Below the pieces are notes generated by a model. That model saw only the letters and a list, made by a program, of their open reading frames with translations, did no database searches and had not been told where the DNA came from. Positions 1 through 9,736 of a stretch of DNA of 64,000 nt are shown piece after piece. Position numbers and translations under genes: made by a program. Every line of letters begins with the position of its first letter. Positions within the stretch are counted from its first letter, which is position 1. The stretch spans positions 40,414 to 104,413 of the forward strand of contig NZ_CAMDLM010000011.1 in the NCBI RefSeq assembly GCF_945901735.1, in the 5' to 3' direction. This stretch comes from Limnohabitans sp. Rim8. GTDB taxonomy: Bacteria > Pseudomonadota > Gammaproteobacteria > Burkholderiales > Burkholderiaceae_C.

Positions 1-2450
1 CAATGTGCATGCCGCGTGCCAAGTAAGCTTCCACAAACGTGAAGCCGTTGGACAGCGTGAAGGCCAGCTGACTGATCGGGTTGGCCCCGGCTTCGGCGAT
101 GTGGTAACCCGAGATGGACACCGAGTAAAAATTGCGCACGTCGTGGTGCACAAAGTATTGCGCAACGTCACCCATGACCTTGAGCGAAAACTCGGTGCTG
201 AAAATGCAGGTGTTTTGGCCCTGGTCTTCTTTCAGGATGTCGGCCTGCACTGTGCCGCGCACATTGGCCAGCACCCATTCGCGGATTTTGGCGGCTTCGG
301 TCTCGGTCGGTTCGCGGCAGTTCTCCAGCTTGAATTTGTCGAGGTTTTGGTCGATGGCCGTGTTCATGAACATGGCCAGGATCGACGGCGCAGGGCCGTT
401 GATGGTCATCGATACGCTGGTGGTCGGGTTGCACAGGTCAAAGCCCGAATACAACACCTTCATGTCGTCGAGCGTGGCCACGTTCACGCCCGAGTTGCCG
501 ATCTTTCCGTAGATGTCTGGGCGCAGGGCGGGGTCGTTGCCGTACAGCGTGACCGAGTCAAACGCGGTGGACAGGCGCTTGGCGGGCAGGCCTTCGCTCA
601 CCAGTTTGAAGCGGCGGTTGGTGCGAAAGGGGTCGCCTTCTCCGGCAAACATGCGGGTCGGGTCTTCGCCTTCGCGCTTGAAAGCGAATGTGCCTGCGGT
701 AAAGGGGTAGCTGCCGGGCACGTTGTCCAGCATCAGCCACTTGAGCACTTCGCCGTCGTCTTCGTATTGGGGCAGCGCGACTTTGCGGATGGTGGTGCCG
801 GACAGCGATTGGGTCGTCAGCGCGGTGCGGATTTCTTTGTCGCGGATTTTCACCACGTACTCATCACCCGCATAGGCTTTTTGCATGTCGGGCCACTGGG
901 TCAGCAGTTTCTTGGCGTATGGGTCTTGAGATTCTTCTCTCGAAATCGCCAAGTCAATGGCGGCTTCGGCGGCCTTGGCGCGACCGGATTTACCCACTTC
1001 GAGCATGCGGGCGGCGGCGCGCAGTTGCTGAATCTCGCGGGCCAGGCGCGACTGGTCGATGGCGCGTTTTTTGTAGCCGCGAACCGTGTCGCTGATTTCG
1101 GCCAGATAACGGGTGCGGGAAGACGGCACCACAGGGTTCTGGTGGGTGCTGTAACGCACCTTGACCACAGGCAAACAGCCTTCGGTGGCGGGCATGCCCA
1201 GCTCGGCCAGTCGGGCCTTGAGGGCTTGGTACAGGGCTGTCACGCCGTCGTCGTTGAAGCGCGCCGCCATGGTGCCAAACACCGGCATCTGCTCGGCCGG
1301 CACGGTCCAGGCTTCTTGGTTGCGTTGCACCTGCTTGGCCACATCCCGCAGGGCGTCGCTGGCACCCTTGCGGTCGAACTTGTTGATGGCCACAAACTCG
1401 GCAAAGTCGAGCATGTCAATCTTTTCAAGCTGGCTGGCCGCACCGAACTCGGGCGTCATCACATACATGGGCACGTCCACATGCGGCACGATGGCGGCGT
1501 CGCCCTGGCCAATGCCCGAGGTCTCGACCACGATCAAGTCAAAGCCTGCCACCTTGCAAGCTGCCACCACGTCGGGCAGGGCGGCCGAAATTTCACTGCC
1601 AAAGTCACGCGTGGCCAGCGAACGCATGAACACGCGCGGGCCTTGTGACCAGGGCGAAATCGCATTCATGCGGATGCGGTCGCCCAGCAAAGCGCCACCG
1701 CTCTTGCGGCGGGAGGGGTCGATCGAGATCACGGCCACACGCAGCGCGTCACCTTGGTCCAGGCGCAGGCGGCGGATCAATTCGTCGGTGAGTGACGACT
1801 TGCCCGCACCGCCGGTGCCGGTGATGCCCAGCACGGGCACTTTCTTTTGCGCGGATTGCTCACGCACGGCTTTGACCACGCCGGCATCGGCTTTGTCGTT
1901 CTCCAGCGCCGTGATCAGCTGAGCCAAAGCCCGCCAGTTCATCTCGCTGTGGCCCTGAATCGCGGCCACATTTTTGGGTGCCAGCGGGCTCACGTCCTTG
2001 TCGCAGCGCATGACCATCTCGCCAATCATCCCGGCCAGGCCCATCTTCTGGCCGTCTTCGGGGCTGAAAATGCGCACGCCATGCTCGGCCAGCATGCGGA
2101 TCTCGGACGGCACGATCACGCCGCCACCACCGCCAAACACCTGGATGTGCTCGCCGCCACGCGCCTTGAGCAGCTCGGTCATGTAGGTGAAGTATTCGTT
2201 GTGCCCGCCCTGATACGAGCTGATGGCGATGCCCTGGGCGTCTTCTTGCAGGGCGGCGGTCACCACCTCGTCCACCGAGCGGTTGTGGCCCAGGTGGATG
2301 ACTTCGGCGCCCATGCTTTGCAAGATGCGGCGCATGATGTTGATGGCCGCGTCGTGGCCATCAAAAAGGGAGGCGGCGGTGACAAAACGCACCTTGTTCG
2401 TGGGGCGGTATTCGGCCAGGGCTTTGAATTCAGCGGACAGATCGGTCATG
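1..2450 (-). CDS. icmF: Fused isobutyryl-CoA mutase IcmF, 3' end beyond the window
   Basis: Adenosylcobalamin-dependent mutase interconverting isobutyryl-CoA and n-butyryl-CoA, with its G-protein chaperone built in. About 816 N-terminal codons are visible; the family is about 1,090 residues, so roughly the last quarter lies left of base 1. Residues 1-150 form the B12-binding domain (D30-G-H32, and a glycine run near 106-110). Residues 200-410 form the MeaB/MeaI-like GTPase with Walker A GTGGAGKS at 211-218 and NKFD at 356-359. The rest is the substrate-binding mutase domain. The order B12 domain, GTPase, mutase is diagnostic of IcmF against ordinary methylmalonyl-CoA mutase. The ATG at 2450 has GGAG upstream. 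Family assignment is firm; the exact acyl-CoA substrate (isobutyryl, or pivalyl as in some IcmFs) cannot be read from sequence. Confidence 0.95.
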
Positions 2451-2492
2451 GGGCGTCTCCGGTAACAAGCGGTTTTTGATTCGAGCTTTGAC

Positions 2493-2510
2493 GTTGACGT
2501 AAACGTCAAC
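2493..2510. promoter_or_regulatory. Perfect 8-2-8 palindromic operator upstream of icmF
   Basis: GTTGACGT-AA-ACGTCAAC is an exact inverted repeat 43 bp upstream of the icmF start, preceded by a further TTGACG copy. Palindromes built on a TTGACGT/ACGTCAA core resemble sites proposed for LiuR-type MerR regulators of branched-chain amino acid and acyl-CoA genes in proteobacteria, which would suit an isobutyryl-CoA enzyme. The palindrome is seen directly; the regulator is inferred. Confidence 0.6.
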
Positions 2511-2630
2511 CAAAACCCGCATCTTAGCCGCTGCGGCCCGCCTTGTCACTGACAGCCGTGCGGTGCACGGCTGGGGTACAAAAAGCTATGATTCAGGCCC
2601 GATTGATGCCCCCAAACAGGACCACATGCC

Positions 2631-3056
2631 ATGACCTCATCCGCCACCCCCCATCCCGTCGCTGCCAATGGTTATGCCGGCGATGTGTTACCCGAGCAGG
2701 CTTGGGCCTGGGTGCAGGCGGGAGAGGCCGAGTTGGTCGACGTGCGCAGCGACGCCGAACGCGACTGGGTGGGTTTTGTGCCTGGCGCGCATGCGCTGGC
2801 CTGGAAGCAGTGGCCCGGCATGGCCATGAATCCCGACTTTGACGCGGGTGTGCAAGCCTTGGGCGCTGGGGGCAAAAAGCTGCTGCTGCTGTGCCGCAGC
2901 GGTGTGCGCTCGATTGCCGCTGCCCAACGAGCGACCGAACTGGGGGTGCAGGCTTTCAACATCCTCGAAGGCTTTGAAGGCGACCCGGATGCGCAGGCGC
3001 ACAGGGGCCTCAAGGGTGGGTGGCGCTATCGCGGCCTGCCCTGGCAGCAAAACTGA
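2631..3056 (+). CDS. Single-domain rhodanese-like sulfurtransferase
   Basis: A 141-residue protein made of one rhodanese domain and no signal peptide, so probably cytoplasmic. The active loop is LLCRSGVRS with the persulfide-forming cysteine at residue 88; the DVRS segment near residue 37 and the PGA motif near 51 are typical. The six-residue CRSGVR loop favours thiosulfate/persulfide sulfur transfer over the seven-residue loop of Cdc25-type phosphatases. It lies divergent from icmF and convergent with the amidase, so it forms no obvious operon. The sulfur donor and acceptor are unknown. Confidence 0.9.
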   Translation: MTSSATPHPVAANGYAGDVLPEQAWAWVQAGEAELVDVRSDAERDWVGFVPGAHALAWKQWPGMAMNPDFDAGVQALGAGGKKLLLLCRSGVRSIAAAQRATELGVQAFNILEGFEGDPDAQAHRGLKGGWRYRGLPWQQN

Positions 3057-3069
3057 ACCGCACGGTTCA
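3054..3069. terminator. Palindrome spanning two convergent stop codons
   Basis: TGAACCG-CA-CGGTTCA holds the TGA of the rhodanese gene at one end and the TGA of the minus-strand amidase at the other. The 7-bp stem has a minimal 2-nt loop and no T-run, so termination is possible but weak. Confidence 0.35.
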
Positions 3070-4497
3070 AATGCCTGGCGGACGCCGGGCGATCATCTCT
3101 TGGCTTGCCATTTCGTAGGCGTGGGCCAGTTTCAGCAGAGCCAGATCCCCTTGGGGTTTGCCGATCAGCGCCAGCCCCATGGGCAAGCCGTTCGCCCCGA
3201 AGCCTGCGGGCACGCTGATCGAGGGCAGCCCCGCAAAGGTGGCGTAAATCACCACCTCCATCCAGCGGTGGTAGGTGTCCATGCTTTGGCCTGCAATGCT
3301 TTGTGGCCAGCGCAGCGACGCATCAAAGGGCCAGACCTGGGCCACCGGAATGGCCAACACGTCGAATTTTTCGAACATCGCCAGCATGCTCAGGTAAAAA
3401 CGTGTGCGGCTGGCACTGGCGGCCATGAGTTGGGCCCCTGTCAGGTGGAGTGACTGGTCGTGCTCCCACAGGGCTTCGGCCTTGATGTGGGCGCGGTTGG
3501 CCGGGTTGATCAGGAAAGGCGCGATGCGCGGCCCCACCAAAGCCTGCCGCCACACCAGCCAGGCTTGCCAAATTTGCTCAGGTGGCATGCCCAACACGGC
3601 TTCGTCCACCGCACAGCCCATGCCCGAAAAGCTGTTCAGCGCCGATTCGCACACATCCAGAACGCCTTCTTCCATAGGCAAATAGCCCTGCAGGTTGCCC
3701 AGCCAGCCGACGCGCTTGCCCTTAGGGTCGCTGTCCAAGGATCCCGCAAACACGGCCGGGTCACCGGTCAGGCTCAAGGGGCTTGAAGGGTGAGTCCCCG
3801 CTTGGGTTGACAGCAGCAGGGCCAAGTCAGCCACATGCCGGGCCATGGGGCCTTCGGTCGCCAACTGGGCGATGAACACGTCTTGTGCGGGCGACATGGG
3901 CACGCGGCCTTGCGAGGGGCGCAGGCCGAACACATGGTTCCAGCCCGCGGGGTTGCGCAAACTGCCCATGAAGTCCGAGCCATCGGCCACCGGCAGCAGG
4001 CGTTGCGCCAGTGCCACGGCCGCGCCGCCGCTGCTGCCACCGGCCGTTTTGCTCGGGTCCCAGGCGTTGCGGGTGGGGCCAAACACTTCGTTGAAGGTGT
4101 GCGAGCCCAGGCCAAATTCAGGGGTGTTGGTCTTGCCGATCACGATGGCCCCGGCCGCCTTGATGCGCTGGACCATGAGGCCATCTTCGCTGGACACAAA
4201 ATCTTTCATCAGCGGGCTGCCCAACGTGGTGCGCAGGCCTTGGGCATGGGCCAAATCTTTGATGGCTTGGGGCATGCCGTGCATCCAGCCCATCGATTCG
4301 CCGCGTGCCAGTTGCGCATCGCGTTCACGCGCTTGTGCCATCAAAAGTTCGGGTTCTTGCAGGCTGACGATGGCATTGGACTGCGGATTCAGGCGCGCGA
4401 TGCGCTCGAGCGTGGACTGCATGACTTCCTGGCACGACACCTGCTTGAGGTGGATGGCGCGGGACAAATTCAGTGCGGAAGTATCAGGGTTGACCAT
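3067..4497 (-). CDS. Amidase-signature family hydrolase
   Basis: A 476-residue AS-family enzyme hydrolysing an amide bond of unknown substrate. The Ser-cisSer-Lys triad is visible: K80 (QAIKDL), S155 in GGSSGG, and nucleophile S179 in FMGSLRNPAGW. The nucleophile region reads DGSDFMGSLRNPA rather than the usual DGGGSIRIPA, marking a distinct amidase subgroup. There is no signal peptide. It is divergent from a peptide-type ABC importer whose operon ends in a second amidase and an MlrC-like peptidase, so it probably acts on imported amides or peptides. The ATG at 4497 has only a weak GAGAG upstream. Confidence 0.88.
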   Translation of the reverse strand: MVNPDTSALNLSRAIHLKQVSCQEVMQSTLERIARLNPQSNAIVSLQEPELLMAQARERDAQLARGESMGWMHGMPQAIKDLAHAQGLRTTLGSPLMKDFVSSEDGLMVQRIKAAGAIVIGKTNTPEFGLGSHTFNEVFGPTRNAWDPSKTAGGSSGGAAVALAQRLLPVADGSDFMGSLRNPAGWNHVFGLRPSQGRVPMSPAQDVFIAQLATEGPMARHVADLALLLSTQAGTHPSSPLSLTGDPAVFAGSLDSDPKGKRVGWLGNLQGYLPMEEGVLDVCESALNSFSGMGCAVDEAVLGMPPEQIWQAWLVWRQALVGPRIAPFLINPANRAHIKAEALWEHDQSLHLTGAQLMAASASRTRFYLSMLAMFEKFDVLAIPVAQVWPFDASLRWPQSIAGQSMDTYHRWMEVVIYATFAGLPSISVPAGFGANGLPMGLALIGKPQGDLALLKLAHAYEMASQEMIARRPPGI

Positions 4498-4655
4498 GTG
4501 GTGATGCTCTCAGGTTTATTTGTATTATGAAAGCGGTCGAAGGGCGATCAGCCACTGGTGAAAACCCCGACTCCGATTTGCGCAAAGGTGACGCTTGTTT
4601 GTTTTGAAAGCTGTCATCATGATTTTTCAACTGTTCCTATTTTGGAGATCTGATC

Positions 4656-6245
4656 ATGAAGAGACGTGTACTGTTTGCCGCCACCAGCTTGTTGGGTTTG
4701 AGCTTGCTGGCCCCCGTTGTGGCGCAAGCCCAAGCGCAAGACAACAAGGTGTTCCGTTTTGTGCCCCACGCCAACCTGGCGGTGCTCGACCCGATCTGGA
4801 CCACCGCCTACGTGACGCGCAACCATGCGTACATGATTTACGACACGCTGTTCTCTGAAGACGCGCAGGGCAACATCAAGCCCCAGATGGTGGACACCTA
4901 CACCACCTCGACCGACCGCAAGACCTGGACTTTCAAACTTCGCGCTGGCTTGGAGTTCCATGACGGCAAGCCCGTCACCAGCGAAGACGTGGTGGCCTCG
5001 CTCAAGCGTTGGGCCAGCCGCGACGCCATGGGCGGCATCCTGAACACCTTCATCGACCGCTACGAAGCGCCAGATGCCAACACCTTCCGAATGGTCCTCA
5101 AGGAGCCCAGCGGCATCGTGATCGACGCCTTGGGTAAGGCCTCGTCCAACGTGCCGTTCATCATGCCCGCGCGCATTGCGGCCACGCCAGGTGCTGAGCA
5201 AATCAAGGAGCACATTGGTTCGGGCCCCTTCATCTTCAAGGCCGATGAATTCAAGCCCGGCGCGTTGGCGGTGTACACACGCAACACCAAATACAAGTCG
5301 CGCGCCGAAGCGCCCAGCGGCATGGCCGGTGGGCGTCCGGTCAACTTTGACCGTGTGGAGTGGGTTATCATCCGCGATCCGCAAACCCAGTTCAACGCCA
5401 TCAAGGCGGGTGAAGTGGACATGGTCGAGCAGCCCAGCTTTGAGCAGTACGAAACCCTGAAGAAGACCGAAGGTCTGAAGATCGATGACTTCTCGCCAGC
5501 GGGTCTGCAGTTCATCATGCGCTTCAACCACTTGCACAAGCCTTTTGACAACCCCAAGATCCGCCAAGCCGCCATGGTGGCGATGGGTCAGCAGGCCTAC
5601 ATCAACACCCAGATCGGCGTGCCCGAGTTGGGCAAGCTGTGCCGCAGCATCTTCCCGTGCGGTACGGTTTATGCGGATGAAAACACCGGTTATTTCACCG
5701 GCATCGCCAACCCGGCCAAAGCCCGCGAAATGCTGAAAGAAGCGGGTTACGACAACACCCCTGTGCTCTTGATGCGCCCGACCGACTTGGCCTCGATCGC
5801 CAAGATCCCCTTGGTGGCCAAGCAGCAACTCGAAGCCGCAGGTTTTAAGGTGGACTTCCAGCAAATGGACTGGGCTTCGTTGTTGGCCCGCCGCGCCAAG
5901 AAAGACGCGCCTGCAGCGGGTGGCTGGAATGCCTTCCTGACCGCTTGGACGGCCGGTGACATCTCCAACCCCCTGGCCATGGCCATGCTGAACGCCAAGG
6001 GTGACACCGGTTGGTTCGGTTGGCAAAACGAGCCGCGCTTGGAGACATTGAAGGCCAGTTTTGCTCGTGCAGCTTCCACCGAAGAGAAAAAGAAACTGGC
6101 CAGCCAGATTCAGGCCTTGGCCTTTGAAACGGCCACCCACGCCCCTTTGGGTCAGTACCGCTCGCCCACGGTGCTTCGCAGCAATGTGAGCGGCCTTTTG
6201 GAAACACCCGGCATCCCAGCCATGTGGAACCTCAAGAAAAACTGA
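4656..6245 (+). CDS. ABC importer substrate-binding protein, family 5 (Dpp/Opp type)
   Basis: A 529-residue periplasmic binding protein of the SBP_bac_5 family, which binds di- or oligopeptides, nickel chelates or related compounds. The N-terminal signal peptide (KRR, hydrophobic core, AQA cleavage region near residue 25) is clear. The ATG at 4656 is preceded by TTGGAG. It is the first gene of a tight operon with two permeases and a fused ATPase. The neighbouring amidases and MlrC-like peptidase suggest a peptide or modified peptide as ligand, but the ligand cannot be read from the sequence. Confidence 0.92.
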   Translation: MKRRVLFAATSLLGLSLLAPVVAQAQAQDNKVFRFVPHANLAVLDPIWTTAYVTRNHAYMIYDTLFSEDAQGNIKPQMVDTYTTSTDRKTWTFKLRAGLEFHDGKPVTSEDVVASLKRWASRDAMGGILNTFIDRYEAPDANTFRMVLKEPSGIVIDALGKASSNVPFIMPARIAATPGAEQIKEHIGSGPFIFKADEFKPGALAVYTRNTKYKSRAEAPSGMAGGRPVNFDRVEWVIIRDPQTQFNAIKAGEVDMVEQPSFEQYETLKKTEGLKIDDFSPAGLQFIMRFNHLHKPFDNPKIRQAAMVAMGQQAYINTQIGVPELGKLCRSIFPCGTVYADENTGYFTGIANPAKAREMLKEAGYDNTPVLLMRPTDLASIAKIPLVAKQQLEAAGFKVDFQQMDWASLLARRAKKDAPAAGGWNAFLTAWTAGDISNPLAMAMLNAKGDTGWFGWQNEPRLETLKASFARAASTEEKKKLASQIQALAFETATHAPLGQYRSPTVLRSNVSGLLETPGIPAMWNLKKN

Positions 6246-6259
6246 TCAGGTTCTGAGCG

Positions 6260-7213
6260 ATGTTTCAATTCGTCCTGCGCCGCCTGCTGGCGGTGCTGCC
6301 GGTCCTGCTCGTCGTCTCGCTGGTGGTCTTCCTCATCTTGAGGTTGGCCCCCGGTGATCCGGCGGCGGTCATTGCCGGCAACAGCGCCACCAACGACGAC
6401 ATCAACCGCATCCGCGAACAGTTGGGCCTGGATCGCTCCATCGTTTCCCAATACTTCATCTGGATCGGGCGGGTGTTTCAGGGCGATCTGGGGTTTTCGT
6501 ATTACCTGAACAAACCCGTCACCGAGCTGATCGGGCAGCGCATCGAGCCCACTTTGTCCCTGGCGGCCGGCACCTTGGTGCTGGCCATTGCTGTGGCCAT
6601 TCCGTTGGGCACCATCGCCGCCTGGCGCATGGGGGGCTGGCTTGACAAAATCCTGTCCGGTTTTTCGGTCGCTGGGTTTTCGGTGCCGGTGTTTGTGATC
6701 GGCTACTTGCTCATTTACTTGTTTGCCATTCGCCTGGACTGGCTGCCGGTGCAGGGTTACAAAACCTTGTTCGGGCCGCGCAGTGTCGGCGTGTGGGATT
6801 GGATGCGGCAGTTGATCTTGCCCTGGATGACGCTGGCCATGATTTATGTGGCGCTGATTGCGCGGGTCACCCGGGCCAGCGTGTCCGAGGCCCTGACCGA
6901 AGACTACATCCGCACCGCACGGGCCAAAGGTCTGACCGAGCAGGTGGTGCTGTTGCGCCACGCGCTGGCCAATGCGGCCGTGCCCATCGTCACTGTGATC
7001 GGCATTGGCGTGGCCCTTTTGATTGGTGGTGTGGTGGTGACCGAGACGGTCTACGCCATCCCGGGGTTGGGCCAGTTGACGGTAGACGCGGTGCTCAACC
7101 GCGATTTCCCGGTGATTCAGGGCTTGGTCCTGCTGTTTTCCTGCGCCTACGTGTTCATCAACCTTATGGTGGATTTGAGCTATCTCTTTCTTGATCCGAG
7201 GATCCGTTACTGA
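6260..7213 (+). CDS. ABC importer permease, DppB/OppB type
   Basis: A 317-residue inner-membrane permease with the DppB/OppB arrangement: an N-terminal membrane anchor (residues about 10-30), a periplasmic loop, then five more membrane segments. The EAA cytoplasmic loop that contacts the ATPase is visible as DYIRTARAKGL near residue 217. It starts 14 bp after the binding-protein gene, and its stop overlaps the next start (TGATG), indicating translational coupling. Confidence 0.93.
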   Translation: MFQFVLRRLLAVLPVLLVVSLVVFLILRLAPGDPAAVIAGNSATNDDINRIREQLGLDRSIVSQYFIWIGRVFQGDLGFSYYLNKPVTELIGQRIEPTLSLAAGTLVLAIAVAIPLGTIAAWRMGGWLDKILSGFSVAGFSVPVFVIGYLLIYLFAIRLDWLPVQGYKTLFGPRSVGVWDWMRQLILPWMTLAMIYVALIARVTRASVSEALTEDYIRTARAKGLTEQVVLLRHALANAAVPIVTVIGIGVALLIGGVVVTETVYAIPGLGQLTVDAVLNRDFPVIQGLVLLFSCAYVFINLMVDLSYLFLDPRIRY

Positions 7214-8088
7214 TGTCAGTCTCTCATCGTTTATGGGCCAACGGTTCGATCCGGTTTGGTGCCGTGGTGCTCGGGTTCATGGTCTTGGTGTCCTTGCTGG
7301 CACCTTGGCTGGGCACCTTGGACCCGGCTGCCATGGACTCCAACTTCATCAACAAGCCTGCGGGCCTCAAGGGTGACTTCACCTTGGTCGACGGCAGCAC
7401 GGTGGCCCACACCTTCTGGCTGGGCACCGACAGCTTTGGCCGCGACCTCTACAGCCGCGTGGTCTACGGGGCGCAAGTGTCTTTGTTGGTGGGCGGCTTC
7501 ACGGCGGCGCTGGCCCTGGCTTTGGGCGGCTTCTTGGGCATGATGGCCGGCTATTTTCGGCAAGTCGATGCGGTGCTCATGCGATTCATGGACGGTCTGA
7601 TGGCCATCCCCGCCATTTTGTTGGCCATTGCGCTGGTGGCGGCATTGGGCGCGCAAGTGTGGACGGTGGTGGTGGCCATCGCCATCCCCGAGGTGCCGCG
7701 TGTGACGCGCTTGGTACGCTCTTTGGTGCTGAGCCTGCGTGAAGAGCCTTTTGTGGAGGCCGCCCGAGCGCTGGCCACACCCACATCTGTAATCCTATGG
7801 CGTCACATCCTGCCCAATGCTTTGGCCCCCTTGATCGTGCAGGGCACCTTTGTGGCGGCATCGGCCGTTTTGACCGAGGCGATCCTGAGTTTTCTGGGCT
7901 TGGGCCTGCCGCCCGACATCCCCACATGGGGCAACATCATGGCCGAGGGGCGTGTGCAATTTAGCCAGTACCCTGGCAACGTGCTGTACCCCGCTTTGTT
8001 TTTGGTGCCCACGGTGCTGGCCGTGAATTTGTTGGGGGATGGTTTGCGCGACGTGCTTGATCCCAAGTTTGCGAAGAGGGGGGCATGA
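7213..8088 (+). CDS. ABC importer permease, DppC/OppC type
   Basis: A 291-residue inner-membrane permease, partner of the preceding DppB-type subunit. It has the short cytoplasmic N-terminus and first membrane helix usual for DppC, the GTDSFGRDLYSRV motif after it (near residue 74), and an EAA loop (FVEAARALATP, near residue 181). Its stop overlaps the start of the ATPase gene by 4 bp (ATGA), so the operon is translationally coupled. Confidence 0.93.
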   Translation: MSVSHRLWANGSIRFGAVVLGFMVLVSLLAPWLGTLDPAAMDSNFINKPAGLKGDFTLVDGSTVAHTFWLGTDSFGRDLYSRVVYGAQVSLLVGGFTAALALALGGFLGMMAGYFRQVDAVLMRFMDGLMAIPAILLAIALVAALGAQVWTVVVAIAIPEVPRVTRLVRSLVLSLREEPFVEAARALATPTSVILWRHILPNALAPLIVQGTFVAASAVLTEAILSFLGLGLPPDIPTWGNIMAEGRVQFSQYPGNVLYPALFLVPTVLAVNLLGDGLRDVLDPKFAKRGA

Positions 8089-9713
8089 TGAGCACAGCAT
8101 CCCCTCAACCGGTCCTGTCGATTCGCCAACTCTCAGTAGCTCTGCCTGCGGGCAGTGACCGGGCGCACGCGGTGCACCAGGTGTCATTGGCGATCTATCC
8201 TGGGCAGACCTTGTGTGTGGTGGGCGAGTCAGGCTCGGGCAAATCGGTCATGGCCACCACTGTGATGGGCTTGCTGGCCAAGGAGCTGCGCCCCAGCGGC
8301 GGTGAGATCGTGCTGCAAGGCGAGTCCTTGCTCGGTGCCTCGGCCTCGCGTTTGCGCGCCTTGCGTGGGCGCAGCATGGGCATGGTGTTTCAGGAACCCA
8401 TGACCGCGCTCAACCCGGTCATGACCTGCGGTGACCAGGTCGACGAGTTGCTCTCGACCCACACCGATTGGCCCCGCGACCAACGCCGCGCCGAAATTTT
8501 GCGCATCTTTGAGCGTGTTCGTTTGCCCGACCCCGAGCGCATGCTGCGCAGCTACCCGCACCAACTCAGCGGTGGGCAACGTCAGCGCATCGTGATCGCC
8601 ATGGCGGTGGTGCTCAAGCCTGCCTTGATCATTTGCGACGAGCCGACCACGGCGCTCGACGTGACCACGCAAAAAGAAATTTTGAAGCTCATTGCCGACT
8701 TGCAGCGCGAGCAGGGCAGTGCGGTGCTGTTCATCACGCACGACATGGGCGTGGTGGCCGAGATCGCTGACGAGGTGCTGGTGATGAACCAGGGCGAAGC
8801 GGTCGAGGGCGGTCCTTGCGAGCAGGTTTTGCGTCGACCCAAGGCCGAATACACCCGCCAGTTGTTGGCGGCCGTGCCGGGCATGACACCGCCAGTGGCC
8901 AAACCCGCCTTCAGTGGCCCGGCTTTGTTGTCGGGCCAGGGCGTGGGCAAAACCTACGCCAGCCGCGACTGGATGGGCCGCAACCGCGCCACCGCCGCGC
9001 TGCAAAACGCCCATGTGGCGGTGCACGCTGGCGAGACCGTGGGTATTGTGGGCGAGTCTGGCTCGGGCAAGTCCACTTTTGCGCGCTGCCTGATCCGCCT
9101 GATCGACCCGACCGAGGGCCACATCTTGTGGGGCGACGACGAGGTGGCCACTTTGCCTGAGGGCCGCTTGAGGCCTTTGCGCAACCGTGTGCAGGTGGTG
9201 TTCCAAGACCCCAACCGCTCCCTGAACCCGCGCCGCACAGTGGGGCAGTCCATGGTCGAAGGGGCCATGAACTTTGGCCAGTCGCGCGCCGAGGCCGAAG
9301 CCTTGGCGGCCGAGCTGATGACGCAGGTGCGTTTGCCGGTGGAAGCGCTGCTGCGCTATCCCAGCCAATTCAGTGGTGGACAAAGGCAGCGCCTGGCCAT
9401 CGCCCGGGCGCTGGCATGCCGCCCCCAAGTGCTGGTGGCCGACGAGGCGGTGAGTGCCTTGGATGTGAGTGTGCAGGCGCAAATTTTGAACTTGCTGCGC
9501 GAAATCCAGGGCCGCTTGGGCCTGGGTTTGCTCTTCATCACGCACGACCTGCGCGTGGCCGCGCAGCTGTGCGACCGCGTGATCGTGATGCACCAAGGCC
9601 TGATCGTCGAAGAAGGCCCGACCGCCGAGCTCTACGCCAACCCTCAGCAAGATTACACGCGCCGCCTGTTGCAGGCTGCACCGGCCGCTTTGCCGCCGCT
9701 TGAGGTCGTCTGA
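8085..9713 (+). CDS. Fused double ATPase of the peptide ABC importer (DppD-DppF type)
   Basis: A 542-residue protein holding two complete ABC ATPase domains in one chain, replacing the separate DppD and DppF. The first Walker A (GESGSGKS) is at residues 47-54 and the second identical motif is near residue 320. Signature motifs LSGGQRQR and FSGGQRQR are both intact, each followed by a Walker B, so both sites look catalytic. Each half ends in the oligopeptide-type C-terminal extension with YTRQLL or YTRRLL. It begins inside the stop of the DppC gene. Confidence 0.94.
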   Translation: MMSTASPQPVLSIRQLSVALPAGSDRAHAVHQVSLAIYPGQTLCVVGESGSGKSVMATTVMGLLAKELRPSGGEIVLQGESLLGASASRLRALRGRSMGMVFQEPMTALNPVMTCGDQVDELLSTHTDWPRDQRRAEILRIFERVRLPDPERMLRSYPHQLSGGQRQRIVIAMAVVLKPALIICDEPTTALDVTTQKEILKLIADLQREQGSAVLFITHDMGVVAEIADEVLVMNQGEAVEGGPCEQVLRRPKAEYTRQLLAAVPGMTPPVAKPAFSGPALLSGQGVGKTYASRDWMGRNRATAALQNAHVAVHAGETVGIVGESGSGKSTFARCLIRLIDPTEGHILWGDDEVATLPEGRLRPLRNRVQVVFQDPNRSLNPRRTVGQSMVEGAMNFGQSRAEAEALAAELMTQVRLPVEALLRYPSQFSGGQRQRLAIARALACRPQVLVADEAVSALDVSVQAQILNLLREIQGRLGLGLLFITHDLRVAAQLCDRVIVMHQGLIVEEGPTAELYANPQQDYTRRLLQAAPAALPPLEVV

Positions 9714-9736
9714 CTGAACCCTGGACATTGCCCTTC

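Noticed and set aside
5..1648. A 547-codon open frame on the plus strand across the left end
   Set aside because: It is the antisense shadow of icmF, whose minus-strand translation shows all expected motifs; the plus-strand product is rich in His/Gly/Ala with no recognisable domain.
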